From contig DYLK01000008.1 of NCBI GenBank assembly GCA_020722065.1, positions 22,814 through 86,813 on the forward strand: 64,000 nucleotides of DNA. Direction: 5' to 3'. Source of the DNA: Melioribacter roseus (GTDB lineage: Bacteria > Bacteroidota > Ignavibacteria > Ignavibacteriales > Melioribacteraceae). Of the stretch, positions 19,459-28,711 are shown piece after piece. A program made the translations under genes and the position numbers. Each line of letters begins with the position of its first letter. Position 1 is the stretch's first letter. A model generated the notes under the pieces. It saw only the letters and a program-made list of their open reading frames with translations. It ran no database searches and was not told the DNA's origin.

Positions 19459-20134
19459 CACTAATTTTTCTGTTTCTGATTTCCAAAAAGGGGAAAATGT
19501 TCTGATAAATAAGCCAATTGGTTGGACTTCTTTTGATGTTGTCAACAAAATCAAAAGAAATCTAAAATTAAAAAAAGTTGGTCATTCTGGAACTTTGGAC
19601 CCAGCAGCAATTGGTTTGTTAATACTTGCAACTGGAAGTAAAACAAAAGAATTAGGAAATCTCCAAAATCTTGGGAAAACATATTCAGGAGAATTTGTCT
19701 TAGGGAAACGGACAAAATCTATGGACGGAGAAACAGAAGTTTATGAAGAAAAATCAACAGAAAATATAACAAATGAAATGATTTTTGCCGTTCGTGATTC
19801 TTTTATGGGACCCACATTACAAATTCCGCCGATGTTTTCGGCAATTAAGCATAATGGGAAAGCATTATACGAATATGCAAGAAAAGGCGTTGAACTTGAA
19901 CGCGAAGCAAGAGAAATTACAGTAACTGAATTTGAAATTCTTGAAATCAACTTACCAATTCTAAAATTTCAAATTTCTGTTTCAAAAGGAACTTACGTCA
20001 GAGTAATTGCGGATGATTTCGGGCAGAAATTAGGTTGCGGTGCATATTTACAAAATCTAAAAAGAGATAAAATTGGTGAATTTTCATCTGAAGATGCTTT
20101 TGAAATAGATGAATTTTTAGCCCATTTCAAATAA
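19442..20134 (+). CDS. truB: tRNA pseudouridine-55 synthase
   Basis: 230-residue TruB makes pseudouridine in the T-loop of tRNAs. Motifs: LINKPIGWTSFDVVNKIK, then the catalytic Asp53 in HSGTLDPAAIGLL, FVLGKRTKSMDG, and SKGTYVRVIADDFG. The ATG lies 17 bp inside the end of rbfA; a later start would cut into the conserved N-terminus, so the overlap is credible. At 230 residues it lacks the C-terminal PUA domain of longer homologues. Confidence 0.95.
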   Translation: MITKNSTNFSVSDFQKGENVLINKPIGWTSFDVVNKIKRNLKLKKVGHSGTLDPAAIGLLILATGSKTKELGNLQNLGKTYSGEFVLGKRTKSMDGETEVYEEKSTENITNEMIFAVRDSFMGPTLQIPPMFSAIKHNGKALYEYARKGVELEREAREITVTEFEILEINLPILKFQISVSKGTYVRVIADDFGQKLGCGAYLQNLKRDKIGEFSSEDAFEIDEFLAHFK

Positions 20135-20144
20135 AAGTAAAAAA

Positions 20145-21071
20145 ATGAAAGTATTTTATAGTTTAGAACATATAGAAAAAAAATCAAATACGGTTTTAAC
20201 AATCGGAACTTTTGATGGAATTCATAAAGGACATCAACAAATTCTGAAAGAAGTTACTGAAAAAGCCAAAGAATTTAATTGTCGGTCGTTTGTGGTAACA
20301 TTTCACCCACATCCAAGATTTGTTGTTTCGCCCGAATTTAATTTCAAATTATTAACTACTATTGACGAAAAGCTCAATATTTTCGAATCACTTGGTATAG
20401 AAAATGTTCTTGTAATTGAATTCACAAAGGAGTTTTCACAAACAAGCTATTCTGATTTTATCGAAAAAATGATTTGCCAGAAAGTTGGTGTAAAGCATAT
20501 AGTAATTGGATACGATCATAGATTTGGTAAAAATAGAGATGGAAATATTGAAAATCTTATGAATTTATCATCAAGATGCAACTTTTCGGTTTCGCAAGTA
20601 AGCGAAATCAATCAAAATCAGAAAACGATAAGTTCTACACTAATCAGAAATTATATTAAAAATGGTAAAATTGACGAAGCAAATTTATTACTCGGAAGAA
20701 ATTACACATTTTGGGGAAAAGTAGTCCGAGGTTCGCAACGTGGAAGAGAACTTGGTTACCCGACTGCAAATATTCAGCCAGACGAGAAAAAAGTAATTCC
20801 ACAAAGTGGAGTTTTTGGCGTAAAAGTTACAATAAAAGAAAATGAATATTTTGGAGTTATGAATATCGGAACGCGTCCAACTTTTGAAAATTTAAGTCAA
20901 TCTATCATAGAAATCTTTATCTTTGATTTCAAAGAAAATATTTATAGTAAAAACATAAAAACCGAAGTTCTTTTTTATATACGTGATGAAAGGAAATTTG
21001 CAAATAAAGAAGAATTAATTAATCAAATTGAATTTGATATAAATTACGCAAAAAATATATTTTATAACTAA
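20145..21071 (+). CDS. ribF: Bifunctional riboflavin kinase/FAD synthetase
   Basis: 308-residue enzyme that makes FMN and FAD. The N-terminal nucleotidyltransferase has TIGTFDGIHKGHQ (about 19-31) and VIGYDHRFGKNRDG; the C-terminal riboflavin kinase domain starts about residue 180 with GRNYTFWGKVVRGSQRGREL and GYPTANI, then GVMNIGTRPTF. It is often placed between truB and rpsO, as here. A hairpin lies between its stop and rpsO. Confidence 0.95.
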   Translation: MKVFYSLEHIEKKSNTVLTIGTFDGIHKGHQQILKEVTEKAKEFNCRSFVVTFHPHPRFVVSPEFNFKLLTTIDEKLNIFESLGIENVLVIEFTKEFSQTSYSDFIEKMICQKVGVKHIVIGYDHRFGKNRDGNIENLMNLSSRCNFSVSQVSEINQNQKTISSTLIRNYIKNGKIDEANLLLGRNYTFWGKVVRGSQRGRELGYPTANIQPDEKKVIPQSGVFGVKVTIKENEYFGVMNIGTRPTFENLSQSIIEIFIFDFKENIYSKNIKTEVLFYIRDERKFANKEELINQIEFDINYAKNIFYN

Positions 21072-21072
21072 T

Positions 21073-21096
21073 TAATGGCGGTAAATTCTGCCATTA
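21073..21096 (+). promoter_or_regulatory. Hairpin in the rpsO leader (candidate S15 autoregulatory element)
   Basis: TAATGGCGG (21073-21081) pairs with CTGCCATTA (21088-21096) around a TAAATT loop; the one mismatch is a G-U wobble next to G-C pairs. No T-run follows, so it is not a standard terminator. It ends 25 nt before the rpsO ATG and 12 nt before the AAGGAG ribosome-binding site. S15 represses its own mRNA in several phyla by binding leader RNAs with a G-U/G-C motif; that this stem does so is an inference. Confidence 0.45.
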
Positions 21097-21121
21097 CATC
21101 GTAAACTAAAAAGGAGACAAT

Positions 21122-21391
21122 ATGTCAATCACAAAAGACGAAAAGTTAGAATTAATCAAAAAATTCGGCGAAAATGAACAAGATACTGGGAAAACTGAAG
21201 TTCAAATTGCAATTCTAACAACAAGAATTAACCAATTAACAAGCCATTTTTCAGTACATTCAAAAGACCACGCTTCACGAAGAGGCTTGTTGAAAATGGT
21301 TGGAAAAAGAAGAAGATTGTTGAAGTATCTTGCTAAAATTGATATTCTCAGATATAGAGAAATCTTAAAAGAACTCAACATTAGAAAATAA
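21122..21391 (+). CDS. rpsO: 30S ribosomal protein S15
   Basis: 89 residues with the uS15 signature: [21 protein letters not shown], then [20 protein letters not shown] and LKYLAKID. It binds the central domain of 16S rRNA early in 30S assembly. It has a good AAAGGAG site and is followed 11 bp later by pnp, the common rpsO-pnp pair. Confidence 0.98.
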   Translation: MSITKDEKLELIKKFGENEQDTGKTEVQIAILTTRINQLTSHFSVHSKDHASRRGLLKMVGKRRRLLKYLAKIDILRYREILKELNIRK

Positions 21392-21402
21392 GAGGAAATT
21401 TA

Positions 21403-23532
21403 ATGTACATTAAAAAAGAAATTGAACTTGGCGGAAAAACTCTAATCATTGAGAGCGGGAAGTTAGCCAAACAATCCAATGGTGCTGTTATGGTAACTTA
21501 TGGCGAAACAATGGTTTTAGTTACTGCAGTAGCCTCGTCTGAAGCAAAAGAGGATATTGATTTTTTCCCCCTTTCAGTTGAATATCGAGAACGAGCTTTT
21601 GCGGCTGGTAAAATTCCCGGTGGATTTTTCAAACGAGAAGGAAAGCCAACTGAAAAAGAAATTCTCAGTGCAAGATTGATAGATAGACCAATTCGCCCCT
21701 TATTTCCAGAATATTATCGAAATGAAACCCAAGTTGCTGCATTTGTTTATTCGTACGATACAGAAAATGATGCTGATGTAATTGCGGCAGTTGGTGCTTC
21801 GGCAGCTTTAGTTTTATCAAATATTCCATTTTTAGAACCAATTGGTGAAGTGCGAGTTGGAAGAATCGAAGGAAATTTGGTAATAAATCCAACTGAAAGC
21901 CAAATTAAATTATCTGATATGGAATTAGTTGTTGCTGGAACTGCCGATTCAATTATGATGGTTGAAGGTGAAGCTAAAGAAATATCAGAAAATGAATTAC
22001 TTGAAGCATTAATTTTTGCTCATCAAGCAATTAAAAAAATTGTTGAAATGCAACTTGAAATGCAAAAAGAAGTTGGCAAACCAAAAATGGAAATAATTCC
22101 ACCTGTAATTGATGAAAATTTAGTTACAGATATTAATGCTTTAGCTTTCGAGGAATATAAAACTCTTGTTGCAACAGTTCTTGGTAAAGAAGAAAGAGCT
22201 GAAAAAAACAAGGAATTAAACACGAAAGTTCAAGAAGCACTAGCGGAAAAGTATCCAGAATCAGAAAAAATTATCGCTCAAGTTCTTCATGATTTAGAAA
22301 AGAAATTAATGCGTGAAAGAATTTTAACTGATGGATTAAGACTAGATGGTAGAAATACTACACAAATTCGCCCAATTACTTGTGAAATTGGTTGCATCCT
22401 TCGTACACATGGTTCTTCATTATTTACACGTGGTGAAACACAAAGTTTAACTACTTTAACTTTGGGGACAAAACGTGATGAACAAATAATTGACGGATTG
22501 AAAGAAGAATATACAAAACGCTTTATGCTTCATTACAATTTTCCTCCATTTTCTGTAGGAGAAATTGGGAAATATGCTGGTATTGGCAGAAGAGAAGTTG
22601 GACACGGAAATTTAGCTGAACGCTCGCTTAAAAACATTATTCCACCTGAAGGAAAATTTCCTTACACAATTCGTTTAAACTCTGATATTCTCGAATCGAA
22701 CGGTTCATCTTCAATGGCTACTGTTTGTGCGGGTTCTTTGGCTTTGATGGACGCGGGTGTTCCAGTAGAAAAAGCAATTGCAGGAATTGCAATGGGATTG
22801 ATTAAAGAAGGCGATAAATACGCAATTCTTACTGATATTCTCGGAAATGAAGATCATCTTGGTGATATGGATTTTAAAGTTGCTGGTTCGGTTGATGGAA
22901 TTACAGGATTCCAAATGGATATTAAAATTCAAGGAATTTCGTATGAAATTATGCAAAAAGCTTTGGAACAAGCTCGAGTTGGAAGATTACATATTCTTGG
23001 TATTATGAACGAAACTATCGATAAACCAAAACAAAGTATTTCACAATGGGCACCTGTAATTGATAGTTTCTATATCAATCCAGAAAGTATTGGTGCTGTA
23101 ATTGGAACCGCTGGAAAAGTAATTCAAAAAATCCAAAAGGATTTTAATGTCGAAATTACAATCGAAGAAGACGGAAAAGTAAATATTTACGGACCTCAGA
23201 TGGAATCTGCTGTAAAAGCAAAAAAATACATCAAATTGCTTGTTGCTGAACCAGAAATTGGTCAAATATATACAGGAAAAGTTAAAAAAATTATGGAATT
23301 TGGGGCTTTTGTTGAAATATTACCAAATAAAGATGGTTTATTACACGTTTCGCAAATTTCACATGATCGAGTTGAAAAAGCATCTGATGTATTAAAAGAA
23401 GGTGATGAAATAGAAGTAAAATTGATAAAAATCGAAAAAGGTAAAATTAGTCTTTCTCGAAAAGTTTTACTTGAAAATCCCGACAAGAAAAAGCGAAAAG
23501 AAAATTCTGATAAAAATGAAACTGCAGAGTAA
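21403..23532 (+). CDS. pnp: Polyribonucleotide nucleotidyltransferase (PNPase)
   Basis: 709-residue 3'-5' phosphorolytic exoribonuclease. Two RNase PH cores (about 1-220 and 310-540) flank a helical linker; FFPLSVEYRERAFAAGKIPGG and SSMATVCAGSLALMDAG are characteristic. A KH domain (YINPESIGAVIGTAGKVIQKI, about 555-610) and an S1 domain (YTGKVKKIMEFGAFVEI, about 620-690) follow. The C-terminal tail is Lys/Asn-rich. It is the last gene before a clear terminator. Confidence 0.98.
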   Translation: MYIKKEIELGGKTLIIESGKLAKQSNGAVMVTYGETMVLVTAVASSEAKEDIDFFPLSVEYRERAFAAGKIPGGFFKREGKPTEKEILSARLIDRPIRPLFPEYYRNETQVAAFVYSYDTENDADVIAAVGASAALVLSNIPFLEPIGEVRVGRIEGNLVINPTESQIKLSDMELVVAGTADSIMMVEGEAKEISENELLEALIFAHQAIKKIVEMQLEMQKEVGKPKMEIIPPVIDENLVTDINALAFEEYKTLVATVLGKEERAEKNKELNTKVQEALAEKYPESEKIIAQVLHDLEKKLMRERILTDGLRLDGRNTTQIRPITCEIGCILRTHGSSLFTRGETQSLTTLTLGTKRDEQIIDGLKEEYTKRFMLHYNFPPFSVGEIGKYAGIGRREVGHGNLAERSLKNIIPPEGKFPYTIRLNSDILESNGSSSMATVCAGSLALMDAGVPVEKAIAGIAMGLIKEGDKYAILTDILGNEDHLGDMDFKVAGSVDGITGFQMDIKIQGISYEIMQKALEQARVGRLHILGIMNETIDKPKQSISQWAPVIDSFYINPESIGAVIGTAGKVIQKIQKDFNVEITIEEDGKVNIYGPQMESAVKAKKYIKLLVAEPEIGQIYTGKVKKIMEFGAFVEILPNKDGLLHVSQISHDRVEKASDVLKEGDEIEVKLIKIEKGKISLSRKVLLENPDKKKRKENSDKNETAE

Positions 23533-23555
23533 TATCAAAAATCATTAAATAAAGA

Positions 23556-23585
23556 AAACCCGATTTGGTTGAATCGGGTTTTTTT
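23556..23585 (+). terminator. Intrinsic terminator after pnp
   Basis: Perfect 10-bp arms AAACCCGATT (23556-23565) and AATCGGGTTT (23572-23581), loop TGGTTG, then T-run. It ends the rimP-to-pnp block. Confidence 0.93.
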
Positions 23586-23602
23586 GTTTAAAAATATAAA
23601 AA

Positions 23603-24667
23603 ATGAGTTATCAGAAGTTAAATATTGAAAAAAAGTTGCTTTTAGCACCAATGACTGAAATTACAGACAAGCCATTTCGAAGTATTTGCAGAAATTACGG
23701 TGCAGCATTAACCTATACACAAATGATTAGCGCCAAAGGAATTGTTAAAAGAGAATTTGCAACGCTTCGTTTAGCTGTATTTTCGAAAAAGGAATTGCCA
23801 ATCGGAGTGCAACTTCTAGGGAATGACGCAAATATTATTTCAGAATCAATAAAAGTTATAAAGGAATTTCAACCATCTACATTTGATTTGAATGCTGGTT
23901 GCCCAGTCCCAAAAGTTGTAAAATTAGGTTTTGGAGCTGCATTGTTAGAAAATCAGTTGGAATTAGCAAAAATATTACGCGCGATGAAAAAATCTGCTGG
24001 AGAAATTCCAATTTCAGTAAAATTAAGATTAGGATTATCAAAAAATAGAATAAATGAAAATCTTAAAATTGCTGAAAATGAAGGTGTAGATTTTGTTATA
24101 ATTCACCCAAAATATGCGTACGAAAAAAGCGAAATTCAACCAAATTATGAAATATTAGCTGATATAAAATCGAAATTTAAAATTCCTATTTTTGCAAATG
24201 GATTTTTCTTTTCAGCAGAAGAATGTGATTCCATAATAAACAAAAATTATGTAAATGGAGTAATGATTGCACGCGGAGCATTAGGAAATCCATTTATTTT
24301 TAAGCAATTTGAGGAAATTAGAAAAGGTGAAATTGCAAGCGAAGTAACAATTCAACGAATATTTGATGTCTTGATTGAACATATTCGTCTAATTGAAATA
24401 GAATATGGTGAGAATATTACGGGTTTAAACAATGCAAAAAAGAATACAATTTGGTATTTTAGGAAAGTAAATGGAATAAAATATTTAGTCCCAAATGTTT
24501 TGAAAGTTCAATCATATTCTGGATTAATTAGCGTTGTTAAAAAACACAAGGAAGAGATAGAATCGGGTAAATTTGTATCGCTTGGCGATGCAAATGAAAT
24601 TAATAAAATGTTTTTAAATAGAATTCTCTTTTGGTTGCTAAAAGAGAAAAATGAAAGTTTTGAGTAA
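23603..24667 (+). CDS. dusB: tRNA-dihydrouridine synthase
   Basis: 354-residue FMN enzyme that reduces uridine to dihydrouridine in tRNA. LAPMTEITDKPFRSICRNYGA at the N-terminus, catalytic Cys100 in DLNAGCPVPKVVK, PISVKLRLG and MIARGALGNPFIF identify the Dus family. Placement in the DusB branch rests on the VPKVVK motif and general resemblance. The ATG is only 21 bp after the T-run of the pnp terminator, and no good promoter was identified; some read-through may supply it. rng begins 2 bp after its stop. Confidence 0.9.
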   Translation: MSYQKLNIEKKLLLAPMTEITDKPFRSICRNYGAALTYTQMISAKGIVKREFATLRLAVFSKKELPIGVQLLGNDANIISESIKVIKEFQPSTFDLNAGCPVPKVVKLGFGAALLENQLELAKILRAMKKSAGEIPISVKLRLGLSKNRINENLKIAENEGVDFVIIHPKYAYEKSEIQPNYEILADIKSKFKIPIFANGFFFSAEECDSIINKNYVNGVMIARGALGNPFIFKQFEEIRKGEIASEVTIQRIFDVLIEHIRLIEIEYGENITGLNNAKKNTIWYFRKVNGIKYLVPNVLKVQSYSGLISVVKKHKEEIESGKFVSLGDANEINKMFLNRILFWLLKEKNESFE

Positions 24668-24669
24668 TT

Positions 24670-26250
24670 ATGGCAAAAGAAATATTAATTAGCAGTTCTG
24701 CATTTCAAAACAGAGTTGCGATAGTTGAAGATGGAAATCTTGTTGACTATTTTATAGATCACGTAGAAAAAGGACGAATGGTCGGAAATATTTATCTTGG
24801 TAGAGTCGCAAGAATTTTACCTGGAATAAGAGCAGTTTTTGTCGATATTGGAATGAAGCATGATGGATTTTTACATTTTGCTGATATTGAAAAATTGAGC
24901 GATAGAGACGATAATTTTAAGGATGATGAAGGTGATGACGATATTCCAGAAGAAATTCTGGCAAAACGTGAAAAATTTAATTATTTATTCGAAAAACCAC
25001 TTCTTCAAATAAAAGGTGGAGTTGAAACCCCAACTTTAAAAAGAGGTGAAAAAGTAATTGTTCAGATTATTAAAGAGCCTGTAAAAGAAAAAGGCGTTCG
25101 GGTAACTTCATCTCCATCACTTGCCGGAAGATTTACAGTGTTAGTTCCATTCGATAATCGAGTCGGAATTTCCAAAAAAATTACAGATTTTAAAGAAAGA
25201 AAAAGATTACGTAGAATTGCAAGAGAACTTCTTCCTGAAAATTTTGGTTTGATAATTAGAACCGCAGCAAAAGGGTTAGATGCTGATACAATTGGAACAG
25301 ATATTAAATATTTAATGCGCGAATGGAAAAACATTGAGGCTGGGGCAATGGAAAAAACTCCGCCATCACTTTTACATAAAGATTTAAGTACAACAATATC
25401 AATATTCCGTGATTTATTTACACCAGATGTAACAAAAGTATTTATCGATTCCAAAAAAATTCACAAGGAAATTCGAAATTATATTAAAGCTGTTCATCCA
25501 GATTGGATTGATAAAATTGAGTTCTATAAAAGTAATTCGACAATATTTGAAGATTTCAAAATTCATGAACAAATTGATTCTCTGCATAGTAGAAGAGTTC
25601 CATTAAAAAGTGGTGGATATATAATAATTGAACATACCGAAGCAATGACAGTTATTGATGTTAACTCAGGTAAATATGCAAGAAAACGTGAACAAGAAAG
25701 TAATTCTCTTAAAACAGATTTGGAAGCAGCAAGAGAGATTACAAAACAACTCAAATTACGCGATATTGGTGGGTTAATTGTTGTAGATTTCATTGATTTA
25801 CAAGAAGAAAATAATAGAAAAAAAATTTATGATGAATTGAAAAAGGAATTCAGAAAAGATAGAGCAAAAGTTGTAATTCTACCCATGACAGATTTTGGAT
25901 TAATGCAAATTACTCGCGAACGAATTCGAGAAAATATTCTTCAATCAACACACGAAGCATGTCCATATTGCAACGGGACAGGAATCTTGCAGAAAAAATC
26001 CAACACAATTCACGATTTAGAAGATTGGATTAAACGACATAAAAACGAAGGAAAAGTCAGAAGTTTACGAATTAAAGTTTCACCCGCAATTTGGCATTTG
26101 TTAAAAGAAGGTGGATTAAAATCATTGATTATTAAATGGCAATTCAAATATTTATTAAGAATAAAATTGGAAATTGACGATACATTAAATCCAGAAGAAT
26201 ACACAATTTTCTCTTCAAAAGGTGAAGATTTAACAGAATTATATAATTAA
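24670..26250 (+). CDS. rng: Ribonuclease E/G family endoribonuclease
   Basis: 526-residue RNase G-like protein for rRNA and mRNA processing. It opens with [20 protein letters not shown], then an S1 domain (from about 36) split by an acidic insertion (about 78-120). The RNase H/DNase-I-like catalytic part holds Asp330 (TVIDVNSG) and Asp373 (IVVDFIDL), expected to bind Mg. The zinc-link cysteines are Cys431 and Cys434 in CPYCNGTG. It lacks the long C-terminal scaffold of RNase E. It starts 2 bp after dusB. Confidence 0.95.
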   Translation: MAKEILISSSAFQNRVAIVEDGNLVDYFIDHVEKGRMVGNIYLGRVARILPGIRAVFVDIGMKHDGFLHFADIEKLSDRDDNFKDDEGDDDIPEEILAKREKFNYLFEKPLLQIKGGVETPTLKRGEKVIVQIIKEPVKEKGVRVTSSPSLAGRFTVLVPFDNRVGISKKITDFKERKRLRRIARELLPENFGLIIRTAAKGLDADTIGTDIKYLMREWKNIEAGAMEKTPPSLLHKDLSTTISIFRDLFTPDVTKVFIDSKKIHKEIRNYIKAVHPDWIDKIEFYKSNSTIFEDFKIHEQIDSLHSRRVPLKSGGYIIIEHTEAMTVIDVNSGKYARKREQESNSLKTDLEAAREITKQLKLRDIGGLIVVDFIDLQEENNRKKIYDELKKEFRKDRAKVVILPMTDFGLMQITRERIRENILQSTHEACPYCNGTGILQKKSNTIHDLEDWIKRHKNEGKVRSLRIKVSPAIWHLLKEGGLKSLIIKWQFKYLLRIKLEIDDTLNPEEYTIFSSKGEDLTELYN

Positions 26251-26263
26251 AAGGAAAAATAAA

Positions 26264-26911
26264 ATGAAATTTTTTATTGATACGGCAAATATTAATGAAA
26301 TCAAAGAAGCGGAAGCACTTGGAATTTTGGACGGCGTAACAACAAATCCATCTTTGGTTGCTCGTGAAGGAAGAAATTTTATCGAGTTAATTAAAGAAAT
26401 TACTGAAATTGTTGATGGACCGATTAGTGCGGAAGTTGTCTCTACTGATTACGAAGGAATTTTGAGAGAAGGTAGAGAATTAGCTAAAATCCATAAAAAC
26501 ATTGTTGTAAAAGTTCCGTTAATTAAAGATGGTTTAAAAGCAGTAAAAACATTTACAGAAGAAGGAATTAAAACAAATGTTACACTTTGCTTTTCACCAT
26601 CGCAAGCACTTTTGGCAGCAAAAGCTGGAGCAACTTACATTAGCCCATTTGTTGGCAGACTTGATGATATTAGCACAAATGGAATGGAATTAGTCGGACA
26701 AATTATAGATATTTATTCAAATTATGGTTATAAAACAGAAGTGCTTGTTGCAAGCATTCGTCATCCATTACATTTGGTTGAAGCAGCACAAATGGGTGCA
26801 GATGTTGCAACAATGCCTTTTGAAGTTATTAATAAATTATTTAATCACCCATTAACAAATTTGGGGTTGGAAAAATTTCTTTCAGATTGGAAAAAGGTAG
26901 AAGGTAAATGA
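26264..26911 (+). CDS. tal: Transaldolase (TalC/FSA-like, short form)
   Basis: 215-residue TIM-barrel aldolase: [25 protein letters not shown], the Schiff-base Lys83 in VVKVPL, and [20 protein letters not shown]. The short form is widespread in bacteria and usually acts as transaldolase in the pentose phosphate pathway; fructose-6-phosphate aldolase activity is the alternative and cannot be decided by eye. It has an AAAAGGAAA site and is followed 1 bp later by gcvT. Confidence 0.92.
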   Translation: MKFFIDTANINEIKEAEALGILDGVTTNPSLVAREGRNFIELIKEITEIVDGPISAEVVSTDYEGILREGRELAKIHKNIVVKVPLIKDGLKAVKTFTEEGIKTNVTLCFSPSQALLAAKAGATYISPFVGRLDDISTNGMELVGQIIDIYSNYGYKTEVLVASIRHPLHLVEAAQMGADVATMPFEVINKLFNHPLTNLGLEKFLSDWKKVEGK

Positions 26912-26912
26912 T

Positions 26913-28001
26913 ATGAAAAAAACAACTTTTAATGAAATGCATAAACTATCTGGAGCAAAACTTGTTGAATTTGCTGGTTATGAAATGCCAATACAATACA
27001 GTTCAATAATTGAAGAACACAAAGCAGTAAGAAATTCTGTCGGTGTTTTTGATGTTTCGCACATGGGAGAGGTTTTAGTTGAAGGTGAAAACGCACTAAA
27101 CTTTGTTCAGAAAATTACCACCAACGATGCTTCGAAACTTACAAATGGGAAAGTACAATATTCCGCGATGTGTTATGAAAATGGTGGAATTGTAGATGAT
27201 TTGCTCGTTTACAGACTTGAAGAAAATAAATTTATGCTCGTAATTAACGCTTCAAATATTCAGAAAGATTTTGAATGGATGCAAAAAAATAATAATTACG
27301 GAGTAAGTTTAAAAAACGAAAGTGATGAATATTCACTCTTGGCAATTCAAGGAAGAAATTCTAAACCAATTCTTGAAAAATTAGTTGGAAAAGAAATTGA
27401 TTTGAAATACTATACCTTTTCTTTCTATCAACTTAATGGAATCGATTGTTTAATTTCACGTACAGGTTACACAGGCGAACTTGGATACGAAGTATATTTT
27501 AAAGGAAATATTGAACAAGCTGAAAAAATGTGGAAATCAATTTTTGATGAAGGAAAACAATACGGAATCAAACCAATCGGACTTGGAGCCCGCGATACTT
27601 TACGTTTGGAAATGGGGTATTGTTTATACGGAAATGATATTGATGAAACTACAAATCCAATTGAAGCTAATTTAGGCTGGATTACAAAATTGAACAAAGG
27701 GGAATTTAACGGTTCAGAAGTGTTGAATAATGCTAAAAAAAATGGAACTACAAGAAAACTTGTTCCATTGATAATTCAAGAAAAAGCTTTCCCTAGACAT
27801 GGATATGAAATTGTTGATGGCGAAACTGTAATTGGGGTAGTTACAAGTGGAACAGTAAGTCCTATTTTAGAAAAACCAATTGCAATGGGTTACGTTCCTA
27901 CAGAAAAATCATCAATTGGAAGCGAAGTAGAAATTAAAATTAGAAATAAAAACTATAAAGCAATTGTTACAAAATTACCTTTTGTGGAGACAAACATATA
28001 A
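26913..28001 (+). CDS. gcvT: Aminomethyltransferase, glycine cleavage T protein
   Basis: 362-residue tetrahydrofolate-dependent T protein. Typical segments: GAKLVEFAGYEMPIQYSS, VGVFDVSHMGEV, QYSAMCYENGGIVDDLLVYR, SRTGYTGELGYEVY and GLGARDTLRLEMGYCLYGND. It releases ammonia and passes the methylene group to folate. No gcvH or gcvP lies in the window, so the rest of the complex must be elsewhere. The stop overlaps the comB start by one base. Confidence 0.96.
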   Translation: MKKTTFNEMHKLSGAKLVEFAGYEMPIQYSSIIEEHKAVRNSVGVFDVSHMGEVLVEGENALNFVQKITTNDASKLTNGKVQYSAMCYENGGIVDDLLVYRLEENKFMLVINASNIQKDFEWMQKNNNYGVSLKNESDEYSLLAIQGRNSKPILEKLVGKEIDLKYYTFSFYQLNGIDCLISRTGYTGELGYEVYFKGNIEQAEKMWKSIFDEGKQYGIKPIGLGARDTLRLEMGYCLYGNDIDETTNPIEANLGWITKLNKGEFNGSEVLNNAKKNGTTRKLVPLIIQEKAFPRHGYEIVDGETVIGVVTSGTVSPILEKPIAMGYVPTEKSSIGSEVEIKIRNKNYKAIVTKLPFVETNI

Positions 28002-28711
28002 TGAAGGCAAATGTCCTATTTTCATTTCAAAATTTAGATGAATTATATTTTTCAGAAAAAACAGTTGTAATTGTTGATATTTTACGCTCCACATCAACAA
28101 TTGTGTATGCGTTAAATAACGGTGCAAAGGAAGTAATTCCAGTTGCGACAATGGAATTTGCTCGAAAAATTGCTGGTGGACATAATATTCTTGCTGGCGA
28201 AAGAAATTCAAAAAAGTTAGATGGTTTTGAACTTGGCAATTCCCCAGTTGAATTTGTTCCAGAAATTGTTGAAGGAATGTCGATAATCTTTCTTTCTACA
28301 AATGGTTCAAAAGCAATTGTAAAAGCAAAATTTGCAGAAAATCTTCTAATTTCAACTTTTTTGAATTTGTTAGCAACGTCAAAAAAATTATTAGAAATTG
28401 GAAAAGATTTTGAAATACTCTGTGCTGGAAATTCAGGATTTTTCTGTATGGAAGACACAATTTTTGCTGGTAAACTAATTCGTGAAATTCAAAAAATAAA
28501 TCCTGAATTAGAATTGACAGACTCTGCAAAAACAAGTATTATTCTTTCGGATGTTTATGGAGATGATATTTATCAGATGCTTACTGAAACCGAACACGGA
28601 AAAGAATTAGTTAATCTTGGATTAGAAAGCGATTTTGAAATAATATCTCGAGTAAATTCAATTGATATTGTCCCAATTTACGAATCAGGCTCAATAAAAG
28701 TGTTAAAATAA
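28001..28711 (+). CDS. comB: 2-phosphosulfolactate phosphatase family protein
   Basis: 236 residues with the ComB family pattern: VVIVDILRSTSTIVYALNNGA, LAGERNSKKLDGFELGNSP, IFLSTNGSKAI and ILCAGNSGFFCMEDTI. The founding member makes sulfolactate on the coenzyme M path of methanogens; many bacteria carry the family without making coenzyme M, and its role there is uncertain. No comA or comC is visible here. It is embedded in a housekeeping operon, with 1-bp overlap to gcvT and none to ftsK. Confidence 0.88.
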   Translation: MKANVLFSFQNLDELYFSEKTVVIVDILRSTSTIVYALNNGAKEVIPVATMEFARKIAGGHNILAGERNSKKLDGFELGNSPVEFVPEIVEGMSIIFLSTNGSKAIVKAKFAENLLISTFLNLLATSKKLLEIGKDFEILCAGNSGFFCMEDTIFAGKLIREIQKINPELELTDSAKTSIILSDVYGDDIYQMLTETEHGKELVNLGLESDFEIISRVNSIDIVPIYESGSIKVLK

